A stretch of DNA of 64,000 nt. Source: Chondrosia reniformis. Its lineage: Eukaryota > Porifera > Demospongiae > Chondrillida > Chondrillidae. Shown here piece after piece: positions 48,596 to 63,500 of the stretch. Location of the stretch: NCBI GenBank assembly GCA_947172415.1, contig OX359189.1, forward strand, positions 6,276,501-6,340,500. The letters run 5' to 3'. Positions within the stretch are counted from its first letter, which is position 1; every line of letters starts with the position of its first letter. The notes under the pieces are model-generated. The model was not told where the DNA came from, made no database searches, and was given only the letters and a program-made list of their open reading frames with translations. The position numbers and the translations under genes are program-made.

Positions 48596-51500
48596 TTAAC
48601 ATGTATATGTGATGCAGTAAGCCGGATAGGACTGATCATTGCGGTGCACAATATAGATGGGTGTTCCAAGCACTCCTAAGATGCTGTCATACTGCTCTAC
48701 TATCCCATCTCGCTCCCTCTTGACTAAACTCAAGTCCCCCCTATTATGTCTGCAATCTTTAGCATCTCCTAATAGGACCTTTGCCACTAACATTTGATAA
48801 TATCCATTACATGTTGGGTGTGCATATCCATGTGACACACTGGCATCTCTTGCAAAGTAGGCTCCACGACCATATGCTCCCTCTCCACTTACTAGAACAT
48901 CAAAACTTCTTTGCCCTTTAAAGATATCTTCAGGATTATGTGCACGAGTCCCATGAAATACAGTAGTAACTTCATTGCAGTACCCAAGTCTCTCAACAAG
49001 TCTATTTCTCTTTGAGGCATAATCTTTCCAAAGATCAACATTCTGGACCCTCTCAATACTGAAGATTCTCACTCTAAAGTTACCCATGCTGCTGTAGAAG
49101 GTCTCTGATATGCTTTTGTATTCATCACAAGATTGACGCAATGTCCTTAGAGCAAACTTTTGTCCTTCCATACGAGGAAGGAACCACTCGGGAGGGAAAC
49201 CTATAATTAAGTGAATGATCAATATATAGATATCTTGATATGCTTAATTAAAAACACTGTTTTCAAAGGAAATACAGCAGAGAGATAATAACAACTATAT
49301 ACAGACACAATTATTTAAAGACATTACACATTAGAGTAACTAATAGTGCATTAAGGTCTCCCAGATTCTTTAAAACTGTAACATCAAATGTCATATATAC
49401 AGCAATAATGGTCTTACTTGTTGGATCAATGTGTTCATCTCTTCTATCGGGCAACCTGACTGACATATTGTCCATCATTTGTTTAACACTGGGAAATTTC
49501 TCTTTAATCGTTTGATACATTACTTTAACAGCTTCTACCACTTCCTCAGCTTCAGAAAACCTATCAGCATAGGAATAGGCTGGCGCTTGCTTTGGTAGAT
49601 TGTAGCCAGGATAGCGACACTTCATAAAGTGTCCAGATACTTGAAGAACTTGTGGCATTAAATCAACACCTGACACCCAGTCGCAATGTCCTTGTAATTC
49701 TTGGCAAAGATCCATCACATTTGTATGTCCTGACAACTTTCTGTCTAGTCCAAAGAGGGCGAGGAATAAAGCTTTCAAGCATTTCTCAACACTTTCATGT
49801 AAAAGGAAGCAAACTTGGGCTGGAAACACTTCCAACACATTTGGCTGGTTTTGATTGGCTGCTTTAATCTGTTGAGATTGCTTGCATTTCTCAACACTTT
49901 TATGTAAAAGGAAGCAAACTTGGGCTGGAAACACTTCCAACACATTTGGCTGGTTTTGATTGGCTGCTTTAATCTGTTGAGATTGCTTAAGCAAACTTAA
50001 TGCAGCGTTAAAGTCATTAAGTGCTTGCATTAGCCACATACTGGCTTCCTCAAGGTTCGGTTGGGGTGGTGGCTCAACCTCAACAGGAGAACGCCAGATA
50101 GGGTCCCTAAAATGTTGTCCACCTGACCAAAGATTGCTGAACCTTACCCTTCTTGGAGTGGACCCACCTCCTGATCTGGAGTTTGGCCCTCCATAGCCAG
50201 TGCTCCCAGTGGCCACTCCCCCATAGCCAGTGCTCCCAGTGGACACTCCCCCATAGCCAGTGCTCCCAGTGACCACTCCCATCAAGTTAGGGTTCACTTC
50301 TGCCTGATCTCCTATCAGCTGGCCTCTTTCAACTTCCAATTGGCAGCTAATACCAAATGAGGATGCTACGTCTGTTAAAACTCTGAATGCTTCATCAAAT
50401 ACATCCATACACTCCATCTTCCTACATAAATAATGAATCTGATAAAGTAAACGAACTGTAGTATGTTTCTTTTGCTCATGGGTAAAGACTTTATTGATTC
50501 CAGTGTAGAGTTGTTTTAATTCTGCCCTTAATGAGTCCGCTTTAGTAACAGAAAAGTTCAGAACAGATATTGGACCAGGTAATGTTTCAGCAATACTGTC
50601 AGGTAACTTTGTATCAATTTTCCATGCTTTTAGAATGCTGTACTCGTAACCTGCGGGCATATATTTACTGAGTAACAGGACACAGGAGTGGACCACCTTA
50701 ATTTGGTCATCCTCTCCTTGCATGGTAGGTTTTACCTTTAGATGGCACTTTGTAGGCAATCCTTTTCCTTCTAATGCTACAATTTCAGCATTTATCAAGG
50801 AGGCATGTTCTTTACTTTTAAACTTGACAATTTCACCAACTTTAAAATTGAACAGAATAATATGATCCAAGTATGGTGTAAGTGGAACATCACATCCTAA
50901 AGGTGACCTTGCAAAGTTTTTGTCACTGCCATGAATGTACTCCGGTATCTTATGGCTACTCAGTAAACTACCAATCATGTCTGGTTGTTGACAGGACAGC
51001 ATCTCCATAAAGATATGACTATCATGAACAACATGACCAAATTGCTGATTGAGTCCAACAAAGAGTCTGTAGAGGAGCTCATTTCTATCTACTGGTGAAG
51101 TACTGTCACTCTCATGAGGTGCAATGTACACAGTACAGGATACCACATCTTCTGAAGGCATTATCAGACAAGAGGAACTAGAATCTAGTGAGTTGGAGAT
51201 CTCTTCATTATTCTCATCCACAAGTACTGTAGTTATGAGTTGGACACAGACTAATTCTATATTGTCCAGTTTGCTCTTCAAGGTCTCAACTAGTTCATCT
51301 GAAGGTGGGTTCTTGGTCTCATACTTTATCAAGCGCAGAAGACCATTAAAAAAGTAATCAGATTTCAAGACTGTTTTAAGGTGCTGCAGATAGGGGCAAT
51401 GCTGGTCACCTCTCTCCTCAGCTGCAACTCTTTCTGCATTGCACAGATTTGCTTTATTCAGCATTTTAGGGTGAGGTTTCTCAACAATCAATGACGACAA

Positions 51501-54500
51501 TAATGGTATACCTAGCCATTCCGGTAAAGAAGGATTTCCAAAATTGTCTTTTGGTGGAGTTTTGATGAATTTATAACATTTAGATGTTCTGTGGAGTCTT
51601 TCCCTATACCAAGGTGCATCATTGAGGATAAGATTTGTAGCTAGCTCCAGTTTCTCCTCTTCAGAGAGAAGGGGGAGGTTGTCTATATGAAGGTCCTGAT
51701 AGATTCTGTCAAATGGATCCTTTATCAACCTTGATAAAGTTACAAAATGATCATAAGCTCTTCTAGCATCAGATTGTTCATTGGGATTTAGACCTACTTC
51801 CCCCAATCTAGTATTGTGCCAAAGTGTTTTCAGGAATATACAGCAGTGATTAATGGTAAGGTCACTTGAAGATCCTATTATATCCAAGAATTTTATTAGA
51901 GATTTACAGTATTCAGGGACAGTTTCTATACATGAGTGTAAGTCAGGCCTTTTCACAACAGTATGACTGCCTGGTACAAGTTTAAAGCTAAACTGGCCAT
52001 CTAAAATGTACAAACAGTTGCTTGTCTGTAGCAGTTCCTTTAGATTTGGCTCATCTTCCTTTTCACAGGAATTAATACAAGCATAGTGGGATAGAAATAT
52101 GTCTTGTAACTGATGCAGAATTTCCAAAGTGTTTCTTCTGTCTGGAAGTTCCTTACAGACAGACAGAATCTTTGAAAGTTCCTTCAAGTTTTCAGCTGCT
52201 ATGATGGGAGTCACTCTGCATATACCCAAGGTTTTAATGAAACCCAAATTAGTAGAAATGTTGAATTCTTTAGGCAGAACTGGTCTACAAAGACAGGAAA
52301 GCTCCCAGTCATGGTCTTCAAGTTGGATAACAGAACCCTTTATAGTATTCCAACCTCTGACAGGCATCTTAAAATCTGGTATTATGTAACTCAAAACATC
52401 AGAGGGACTTTTCTCATCCAAGCTTGGCACAATAGCCAAGGAACTGGCCTGGCAAAGGAAATCAGCACTTGGTCTAAGATCATCTGTCCTAATTTGTTCA
52501 GCTAAATTAGCTAAAAGTAAAATTGCTTTTCTTTTGCTAATGCCAAAATCTTCATTATCATTAACTGCTTCAATCAGTGACTTTGCAAATGATAGCCATA
52601 GTTGACTATTTACTTTTCTATTTAAACCTAACAGTGATAAGAAATCAAGCCATTGTAAGGAATCAAATTGTGTTGGAGGAAAATCACTTTCTTGTTTGAA
52701 TTCACTAAAGAGTTCAACATTTGGATCATAGAGATCCCTTGGAGCTGCAATGGTGTTATCAGTCTTACGGATGAATTTCAGGGAAGTGAGTATACTTATA
52801 ATAACATTCCATGATGACCTGGTCTTTTTACTTGGACCGGCCTGGTAGTATAGCTGCTTTATGTATTCAACATGGGGCAATAACACTTCTGGTGTAAAAC
52901 ATTCTCTGTGGAAATGGGAAACTAAATCTCTGTATAGTTCTAATATTGCATGAGGGCGATTTTGTATGATATTCACTCCTGCTTTTGACAAGAAATTTTC
53001 ACAATACATTGGTATAGTAACAAAAGCAATTCCGATCCTCATGTCAGTGAGTTCAGAGAGACCATCAGTAGGTATACTGTCCCTGTAGAGCCCAAAGACA
53101 GTACGAAAAGAGTCTATTCTTGAAAGCTTTTTACTGAGCAATTGGAACAAGGGCAACTCCTTTAACCAAGTCTGATTCTCTTGTTTATGCAATTCTTCAG
53201 ACTTATCTAAAAACTCAATTAGATTGTAAACTTCTTTTTCAACAGTATCTTCTAGTTGAGGTAGAACGTTCTTATGAAATTTTAGTAGAAGAAATATATC
53301 ATCTGCATTGTCAGGATCAGCAAAATACTGCTTAAAAGTCCAGTTACCAATACATAGATCTTGATCAAAAACTTTTTCTAAACATAGTACAGGAAGTTTG
53401 AATTCATTAATGAGTTTGATTCGGTTAGACTTTGCAGAAAGTATCACTTTTCTTCTCGACAGTGGATATATATTATCATTAGTTGTTGGAATTACAATAA
53501 AGTTAGAAAAACTCTGAAATACATTTTCTCTTAGGCAGTCCTTTAAATACTTCCAAAATAAAGTTAACAATATCTTGTCAACTTTATTAAAAGGCAGTAC
53601 TTGTTCATGTGAAAGCTTTGGCAAAGCAAGATGTTTTGCAACAAACTCTGGATTATCGGCCAACTTTTTAATAACACCTAAATCTTGAAGTTTGGTATAA
53701 ATAGCACTTTCATTAGCTATATCCTTAAGGATGAAGTGCTCTTGGCAAGTTGGAAGAAGATCAGAATGTCTATCATCATAAACATTGCACATCAATCTTA
53801 ACTGATTGTTGTTTGTCACCATAAGTGGAACACCATTCAATGCATCTTCCCACTTAGGACTGGGCATGGATTTACAGTCAATATCATTCAATACGAAGTG
53901 AAGAAGGGGTATAATGTTGGCCTTTATTACATTCTCATAAACATGTAGCTCTTTAGCAATAGAACGTAGGTGATCTCTCAGAAAAGCAGCACTTACTCTT
54001 CCTGAAAATTTAGCTGTCTCATTCTGTGATATCAATGATGCTTTTAAGGAATGCAGTATCCTGGAGGGAGCATTAGTTAGCTTTATGCCAAGACTGATTA
54101 ACACCTCTGGTTTCGGTTCTTGATATAGAGGGCTGTAAAATAGTCCCATTTCTGGACCATTGAATGAAAGCCAATTGCTGGAATTGTCCAATGAAATAAG
54201 TATACCCACATGATTTAAAAAAAGGTAACAAAAGAGATGTTCAGGTAGTTTGAAAGATTCCAAAACACCTTTTATGTCTGGCTGAGGGAAAAGGCTGTAG
54301 AACCAGTCTAGGAATTCCTTATCTTGAACAAAAAACCTTTTACAGTACATTAAAAGCTCAACATATGCTCTCATAACTGTTTGCTGCACAAGTTCTCTAT
54401 TCCAGTCTTTGAGATCATGTGTATTGCCATGCTGGAGATCTCGTCTTGAGTCACTCAACCAGAAATGGCCATTTACATGAACTGGCAGTTTTGATTCATG

Positions 54501-57500
54501 TGGCAAAGGGAGGTAGCAGTAAACCATACCTTTTGGCTTTTGGGTGCTTTTCTTAACAACCTTGGGATCCATGAATTTAGTGAAATCAGGAACAGATGCA
54601 GCCACTCCACCAAAAGGTAAAAAGCTACATTGAGAGGCCTTAATCTGAAGTTCTGGAGTGATATCGTTAGATCCCAATCTCTTACTAACCACCCATTGCT
54701 GTCTCTGAGTATTTGAGTGCCTGTCAATAGTCTGAGTAGTTACTTCATATACAGCACTGCTACTGTTGATCTGATTACCACTTTTAAGAGAGGATGGAAA
54801 GGAAAGCATTTCGCTTCTAAAGCTTGCACAATCATGAGTCCCTTTCTTGTCCAAACTAGCAGTAAATGAACCCAAAAGAGAACATTTATTTTTTTCTGAT
54901 ATCTCAAAGAATGCAATTTTTCTAACAGAATTGAGAAAAAGCAAACAATTTTCTCCAATGTTTGAACAAAAGGACAAAAATAATTTATTCATATTCTTAG
55001 TAGTCATTTCTTTAGCTTCTTTAATACACCTTCTCTTACTGACAGTTCTCACAAAAGGTAAACGAAACAACACAAATCCATTTGGCCATTTCTTTGAAGA
55101 ATCTTGAAAATAATGAGGGCATATGGATGAAAGCTTTTTCAGTGTCTCAGTTGCAAATGGGGCCATTTGGTCCTCAAATACTTCACTAATATCACCCAAT
55201 TCACCTTGTAGCATCCACCTTTTTCCAGGATTATACATATCACTTCCAGGTACAAATTGCAATGTTGGATCAAAAGTACAAAAGTTCTCAGGTTTCCCTC
55301 CCTCCGAATGTGATACAAACATTGGACAGTCAGTGACATGATAGGCAACGTTGAAACCAATTCCAAATCTTCCTATTGTTTCAGGAGAATTATCTTTAGT
55401 GCCTTTCCCAAGTTGTGCAATTCCAGTAATATCTTTGTCAGTAAACTTTTTGTTATTGAACACTAGTAATGAGGGAACATGTTGCAATTTCCTCCAGTTA
55501 CTGTGACGTGGGTCAAATAATGTTTTATCCTTAAAATTTCTCTGGTCCAAGATAAATACAATTTCTGAAGCTCCAGCATCATCAGCATTTTGAATGAATT
55601 CTTTAAATATAGAAGTATCTGCATGGTAATTCCTTAAAATATTACTCAAGCGATCACATAAATCTTCATGTTGTCCATAACCAATAGCAGAAATTACAGA
55701 ATTATCACGATAGTTTGATAAAAGTGCTTCCAGTGGGCTTTGGATACCCAGGTCTTGAGCAGTTTCAAAAGAAATCTTTGGGTGTAATCGATACTGTCTC
55801 TTAGAACTACTAGTCTCTTCAAGAGACTTGAAACACTCTTGCCTTGCAAATAAGGTTTGGATTTGTTGATCAGAATACATTAAGCTCTCCTTGTTTCTCA
55901 TTATACCATCAACATCAGGCAAAAAGAGGTTTGCATTTTCTTTATACATGTAAAGTTTCTTTGAGCAATAAATGGTAAAATCAAGTATTTCTCTAGGTAA
56001 AGAAATTTCCATAAAATCAGTTTTTATTGCTTGCAGAGTTAAGAGTAACTTTTTCTGAGAAATGATGTCATCTACACCAAGCTTTTTAAACAGCTCTGCT
56101 GTAGACAAAGATAGCCTACCAAGTGTAACAAGGTAGGGTGGGCATTTATATTTTTCTTCAAAAAAGACACAATGGACATTGTAAAAATCAGACTCTTGCC
56201 ATATAAAAGGCACTTCTTTCAACTCTGTGGACATCAATGTAAAGGCATCCTTATTTTTCACTATCCTTAAAGAGGCAGCATCACTTTCTGGTCCAAATGT
56301 TTCAAGGGCTAAATAAGAATAAATTTCCTTTGTGATCTCATCTAGAAACTTTAATACCTCCTTTGCTTGATGCAATCCATGTTTTTCATTCCTCCACCAT
56401 GATATAATTGCTTTGAGGTGGTTGAGGATTTCTTGTAGATTAGGATTTCTCTTAAATGTCAACAAATAGGTCAGGCTATGTGGGACTGTCCCATCCAAAA
56501 TGAAAGAATGTGTAAATACCAATTTCTGTTCAGATGATGGGAACATATCAAAAGATTTCATAAATATAGCATCTGTCTCTCTCCAACAAGTGAATTCTGA
56601 ATTAGGACATTTCATAACTGGTAGAAACACCACCTCTGAGAGTGATGCTGCTAACTTCTTGTCACTTTCAGACAAACGTTTGGCAGGTTTAGAATAGGTA
56701 GCTCTGTAAACTTTAAAATGATATTCCAGAAGATAGTGCACTAAAAGTCTACTTCTTGATATAGCAGTATCTACATTAACATTTGAGATGGAATGAGCCC
56801 GCTCGAGAACATCTTCATCTTTGAGTCTCAAACGAGCCATTCCCAGTGAACGCAGAGCAACTACTACTTGTCTATTCTTCATGTAGTTATCAGCAGCAAA
56901 GCGGCCTTCTTCTATGGCAAACAGGCTTGCAATGTCAGTAGCAGATGAATCCACAAGGTGAGTTGCTTTAGCAAGTTCTCCCTTGGGCTCTGTGGGAATA
57001 ACAGAAGCAGAGGCTATCATGTCATTCAACCAAGAGTATCTGTCCTTGAAGGTTTCTAAATGTTGCAAGATAAAGATTGTCATTGTATCCCTCATGGCGG
57101 TATCAAAACAAGAAATATTATCTAAAAAGAAGACACAAAATTCTTGAAATGTAAACCCTTTAAACAAATACCAGAGTCTTGAAGGAACTTTAATAATCGA
57201 TATATTCTGACTGACCAACAGGTTGCAAATCAGGTCTCTTTGATTGTCTTTGAATGGAGCTAATAAGAAGTCATGACCCAATACTACTACCTCACTGGGA
57301 GCCATCCATCGGCCTCCATAACTTTTGGTCCAAACAATTGTTTTTTTAGTTTCTTTCAGTTCCTTTTCAAATGCTGTGGAAAGTTTGGGTCTTACTGAAT
57401 CTACAACACCTCTTTTTGGTTCACCAGTAGGGAATAGTTGGTAGTAACTATGCAAGAATTCATTACCTCTGGTAGAATTCATGTCAGAAGGATTATTAGC

Positions 57501-60500
57501 AAGATATTGTAACAACTCAAGGACAGCTAATACAAGAGAGTCACTGATTAATGCATCATTCCAAAGATTCTCCCTTAATAAACGACGGTCTTTAGTTATG
57601 TCAAAAAATCCATTTACATGAAAATCAAGAGAACATCCAAATGGTAAAGGAAGAAAACAAGATAACCCTCCTTCTGTATTTAGAGGAATAACACCATAAT
57701 CCTCTTTGCATACTTTCACAGCAACTTCAGTCAATGGAATAAGACCATCTTCATTATTGTAACTTTGTGCCTGTTCAAGGCTATTTCTTTGCCCCAAGGC
57801 TGAAGAAACAACCCACAAAGTAGTCTTTCTGTTTTTCCCAGAAACACTGGTAATTCTTTCTATTTGTGAGGTAGGAGGCTGCGAGAAATCTCTACCAATG
57901 GGCAAGCAAAATGATTTCTGGAATGGTCCTTTGGTCTCCCCTTTCCGTTCTAATTTAAATATGCTGCTGGTAGCACTTCCGTCATTTTGCTCTAGCAGTT
58001 CAATTGAATTTACATTCTGTAGAAACAATAAAATGGTAGATGCTGATTCTATTAAAGATCTTTTAAGGGACTCAATACTTCTAGATCCTTTGGTGAAGGT
58101 GTCATTACAAATATCACTAACCACCCCTGGTTGGCGGAATGGGAATCTAAACAAAGTACCTTCAAATCCATTAGGCTCGGGATTAGTAGTATTACAATTG
58201 AAGACACTATCATAAGGTGCTAGCTGATCTGAATAATGATTCTGCAATCCTGTGTTTTCCTTCACAAAATCAATCTGCATGCCAGGCTTAGTTGGCTGTA
58301 CTCTTTCCCCAAGATATTTCAGATGGGGATCAAATATCAGTAGCTGATTTTTAGTAACAAAGCTTGGTACATCTGTCAGATGATATGTTGCACAAAACCC
58401 AACTCCAAAACGACCAATTTTTGTGTAATCAGTGAGTTTAGTTTGGCCAGCAACTTTGCAGATGTTCTTTAAATCACTTTCACTGAATGTCTTGTTGTTA
58501 TATGCATACAAAGCTGGGCCTTGCCATGCTGCCATTTCTCTGGTTAGCAGGTTATTTTGGCCAAATGTCTTCCATGAAATTAGGAATTTTACTACAGTAG
58601 CTCCAGCATCATCAGCATTCTGAATCAGCTCCTTGAAAACATCAATATTATCACCATAATCTTCTACCAGACCCTTAATTCTGTGAGTAATGGATTCATA
58701 AGGCCCAGTTGATTCAAAATGTATAGCTATAGCACTTGATGGGGCAGCCTTAATACTGAGAGGCTGAACTTTGAAAAACTGTGCCACTTTTGCTGTAATC
58801 CTTTCATGAACAAAACAAAAGGAATCATCTTTACCTTCGGAAGGATCACGCTGTATGTAGTGATTGTCATAAGTGAGTTCTGACGGTTCTCTCAGGTCAT
58901 TGTGGACAGTTGGTAACAGGAAACCAGAAATGGAGGCCACTGAATCAACTTCCACCAAATATTCGGCAACAGAAACAACGATATCTAACTGCTTGCAGTC
59001 AAGTGTACCATCGTGACCTAATGAAGTATGTATCTCTTGAACTACATTTACTCCATCTTCAGCAGTCAAACATTCAACTAGTCCACTGTTCAGCCACAGA
59101 CCTTTGTGGTTCCTCAGACATGATGCATCTTGTGAACTGTATCTATAAGGAGCCAAAGAGCAGCTTTCTAATGGCTCCAGAGCACACTTGTCTTTTGTTA
59201 CAAACTGGCACTCAGAATCAATCCAAACACAAGCCAGCTCAGTACTAGTATTTAGGAAGACTATAGTATCATGGTTTTCAAGATATTCATAGATTGATTT
59301 TACCATCACTGAAACAGAATTTGCTTTCAAAGCCTTCCTGGGTAATGCTACTACATTTATAAAATGAGTCATTACAAGTTTAGGAGAAACTACAGTGAAT
59401 CCCTGTGATGCTATTTCTGAAGTAAGGGGATAATATTGTGACAGGAATAATGATGCAGACCCTACCAAACTGGCTTGAGAGTAATCTATACTCAGTTCTG
59501 ATGGGAAGCAAAGCCTGCTTACTTTGCTTCCTGCCCAAGGGAGCTGTCTGGGATAGCCACGAGGAGGTGACTGCTCACAAAATAGAAATGGTATTGACAT
59601 CAAATGTTTAAGTAAGTCTGTACGGTTTGGGTGCTTGAAAATTTCACTTAGAATAAGCTTGGATCTATTCAGTGCCTCTCCTTTTGACGCTGTATTATAA
59701 GTCACTTGAACTGACTTGGCCCTCTCCTTAATGAAGCTTAGGAATGATGCATTATTTGTCATTACACTATCCCATGTTTTAAGATCATACAACCTTAGCT
59801 TAGCAAGTACTCTGTCAAAATCCATTGATGGAAAAAAGGGCTCAGAGGGAAGGAAAAAGTCTTTCAGTTTACTGTCTTTTGGATCATAAAGATTTCTGAT
59901 GTACTGCAATGTACCATCAGTTGTAGGAACTATAGCAGACCCGCTTATAAACCGCTCCAATTGACCATTTTGATTTGGTGGGTTAGAGTTTTCAATCAAC
60001 CACAGCAAAAGTTTATTTCTAGTTGAAGTGTGCTGCCTGTTGGCAAACTCATAAATTTGTTGAGCAAAGTTCCCAAGTGAGGCTGGTTCAGCTCCAGTAG
60101 CTCTTTGGTAAAGGCTTATATTTCCACTGGATACATTTAGTATGTTTCCAGGAAAAGGCAAATTTGAAGGAAAATGAATATCGGTTGAAGGTAAGATATA
60201 ATTCTGTGGTGAATAAAGGTTTATAAAATGACTTCCTCCATTCCCCACACCACATTCAAATATTGGCAGTGATCTAATGGAACTTAATTCAGTACCACTC
60301 AAACGGCAAAAATGTTGACAAGCAGAAGACAAATATAGAGAGAGTTTCCGTTTATCATTATCATTAAGAGAGTGAGACACTGTTTGAGTAACATGAGGCA
60401 AGTTGGGTAGGTTATGAAGCAGGCCCAAGCAGTTAAGCTCTGGTAAATATTGATTTAGTTCATGTCCAAACCTAAAATACCAGTTTGAATTAACAAGCAT

Positions 60501-63500
60501 AGAACACCCTAGCAACTGTGCTATAGAATTTAGGTCTCGGTCTGATCCATTTCGAAATAGTGTTCCAGTATCAAGGTGGTAGAGAAAGTAAACACCTCCG
60601 TTGGTGACATTTTCTGGTCCTTCTGCTACCACAAGAGGAAGATTGGTGACTCTTCGAAGCAGCTGATTATTACTGATGAAGCTCCACACATTGCTCAACC
60701 ATTCTGCTGAAGGATGACCATTTCTGTTGGGAGTCCACTGAACTGGGTTAGCATTTCTCGGTGTCCAAGTCTGAATAGATTGTGGGAGCAAAGACACACA
60801 TACAGTATGTGCATCGGCTATGGTCAGCTTGTACATCTGGTAATTGGCAATATTGTTGAATATCTGCCACAAATTAGTGTAAAGATCATTGGATAGAATC
60901 ATGTGATCAAGATTATGCAAGAGCATTGACTGATCTGCCACAACTATGTAAACATTTTGATGTCCAAATGAGATTATATTTCCACTCTTCAACAAGAGAA
61001 GTGGAATGTTGATAAGATCATTAAATCTGTCAGAAGTAACATAACGAAGGCAATCCTGTAATAGAGACAAGTTGTAGTTCACCTTTGATTTTACTAGTTC
61101 GTTATGTCTGAACCAGTTTCTTACAATCTGTGGTGTAATTTCTCTGACATCTAACTGGCAATGCAGCTGAATATGTTGTGGAAAGCACACTACTGGATAT
61201 CCGAGTTGAATCAAAAGATCTAAAATTGAATTTGGGATGGCTCTATTTGGAGGGGGACAATAAGCTTCGGAGGGTTTTACCCATTTCCCTCCACCTGCTG
61301 GAGTCCAAAGTACAGGAAGATTGGACAGTAAGGGGAGCATCCTTTCTACAAGGTACTTCCAAGCTTTCTCTCTAGTCTTACTCAATAGAGGAAGGAGACT
61401 AAATGGGGCATCACTACAGAGCTGCTGATATGAGTAAGTGGAGAACTGAAAGGTCATAAGGGAGCAACTGGTTGTGACGAGTACAGCATAAGCTGGTGTA
61501 ATTAGGTGTTCCATAAGATATTTGTTCCATTTGGCTTCATCGCTTTGATCATCAAGGTCAAGCCACCGAACTCTTCTTCTATTGTCTGAAAGGCTAAAGT
61601 AGCCATGAATGTGTACTGGGAGACCAGTATCATTATTAGAAGACATTGGGAGGAAGCAGAAAGCAAATCCCTTGTTATCCAGCATAGCAGGAGTAGAGGA
61701 AATGGGAATTTTCTTCTTGCTTTTATGAAAGCATTGTTGTACAGTGTTTTCAATTAGCTTACAATTTGGTTGATTACTAATAACTCCATGCATTACCTGT
61801 TGAGGTGGAGAGATGGTTTCAGGTAAAGGAGCGGCCAGCCCAACCCAAGGAATAACCTTGAGTTTCCTTGCTAGCTCTACCATTTCTAAACTGTCTGAAC
61901 CTACTGCATTGCACAGAAGATAGGGGTATTGAGCAACACCTCTAGTGAGAGGTCCCTCTACCATGATTGTGCACTTACTGATATTACAGACAGGTCTCTG
62001 TATTCCCTTGGCTCTTTGGGAAGTCAAGGAGTTTTCTATACACCATTTTCTAGTATGGGTGACATCATCACCTTGGATTGAAACTTTAAGTAGTAGATCT
62101 GGTGTGTAACGTCGGGGAAAGGCAGATTGGTTGTACAACTCAACAGTTGTGACATGATTGAGGAACAAGAGCAGTCGAGGGGCCTCTTCAGCAAGAGACT
62201 GGTAGAGGACTCTGTGAGCTTCCTCAGCAGTGTACATTCTATCAGATATTCTGGATTTGAAATTGTTATTGCGAAATGGGAAGCGAAAGAGTGTTCCATT
62301 GTAGTAGCTAATGCGGTTGCTGTACCCAAATACTCCCTCGAACGGAGCTGATTGAGAGGTGTATCGATTAAAATCCCTAATTGGGAATTTTTGTCCAGTC
62401 TTACCTTCATTTTTAATTACATTCTCATGGGGATCCATTATACCAACATAATCTCCACTAATTATAGTGGGCAGATCTACACACGTATACAAACAAATAA
62501 TACATAATTCAAGACTTAAGGACTGAGGTATTATATCATCATATACCCATATGTGAAGATAGATTATCTGTACTTATGTAATGGTTACAGTAGTATAGAT
62601 AATCTGTGAAGTGAATAAGGCCTCACACACATTTTACATACTCTCAATGATCAACAATAGTTCATTTAGATACTAATAAGCAAATAGCATCTCTTGAACT
62701 AAACATAGAGAGTTACTGATAAGAGTTATTATACATATGTACGTATATGTGATATATATTCAACATACATACCATGCTTCTTCTACCTCCAACATTAATA
62801 TATACGCACAGGATCAAATCTCAGGTTTTATATGGTATGAAACCTATTTGAAAATTCTTGAACAGCCAGATATCAAAGGGTGCTCAAGTATGCACTAATA
62901 GATAAATATTTAAGACTTTAACTTTTTAACAGCCCCATTCCCATGTTTATACATACTTTCATACCTTTTGAAACCTGGTAGTTCAAAAGAGTTTCATGCT
63001 ATCTGAAACCTGAGACTTGATTCTGTGTACGTACAGTACTATTTATTAGTACTTTGCTAATATTTTCAAGTATGCACAAACATTTTCAAGTATGCACAAA
63101 CATTATGTATGTTATATAGTAATGTCGTGTACCAATAATATACGTACTAATGCTTTATTTAGAAATTCTTTAAGTGTATGACAAAATCAAGGGGCAAGCA
63201 TGGAAGCTAAATGATTTTAGATACTTGAGGGATTTTAAGAAGGGGATAAGATTTAAGCAAGGGTGTATATAAACCTCTAAATACATGGATACAGACAATT
63301 GTCAATGAATTTGTTAACTGACTTGATATACGTATAACAATATACACTTACGTGTGTACATAATATGTGTACATATATGTATACACCAACCAGTTATGTT
63401 ATGAACAGACTGAAATCCAAGTCCAAAGCGTCCAACCTTCAGAACATCCTCCTCTTTCATACTCTGATGCATCTTACCAATGTTCCTCCAGTCCTCATCA

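Noticed and set aside
49311..49417. Sacsin-like protein ending with VLKNLGDLNALLVTL and a stop
   Set aside because: A canonical donor GTAAGA at 49417 and a phase-matched PARP exon 217 bp downstream make this more likely intron read-through; kept as the refuting alternative.
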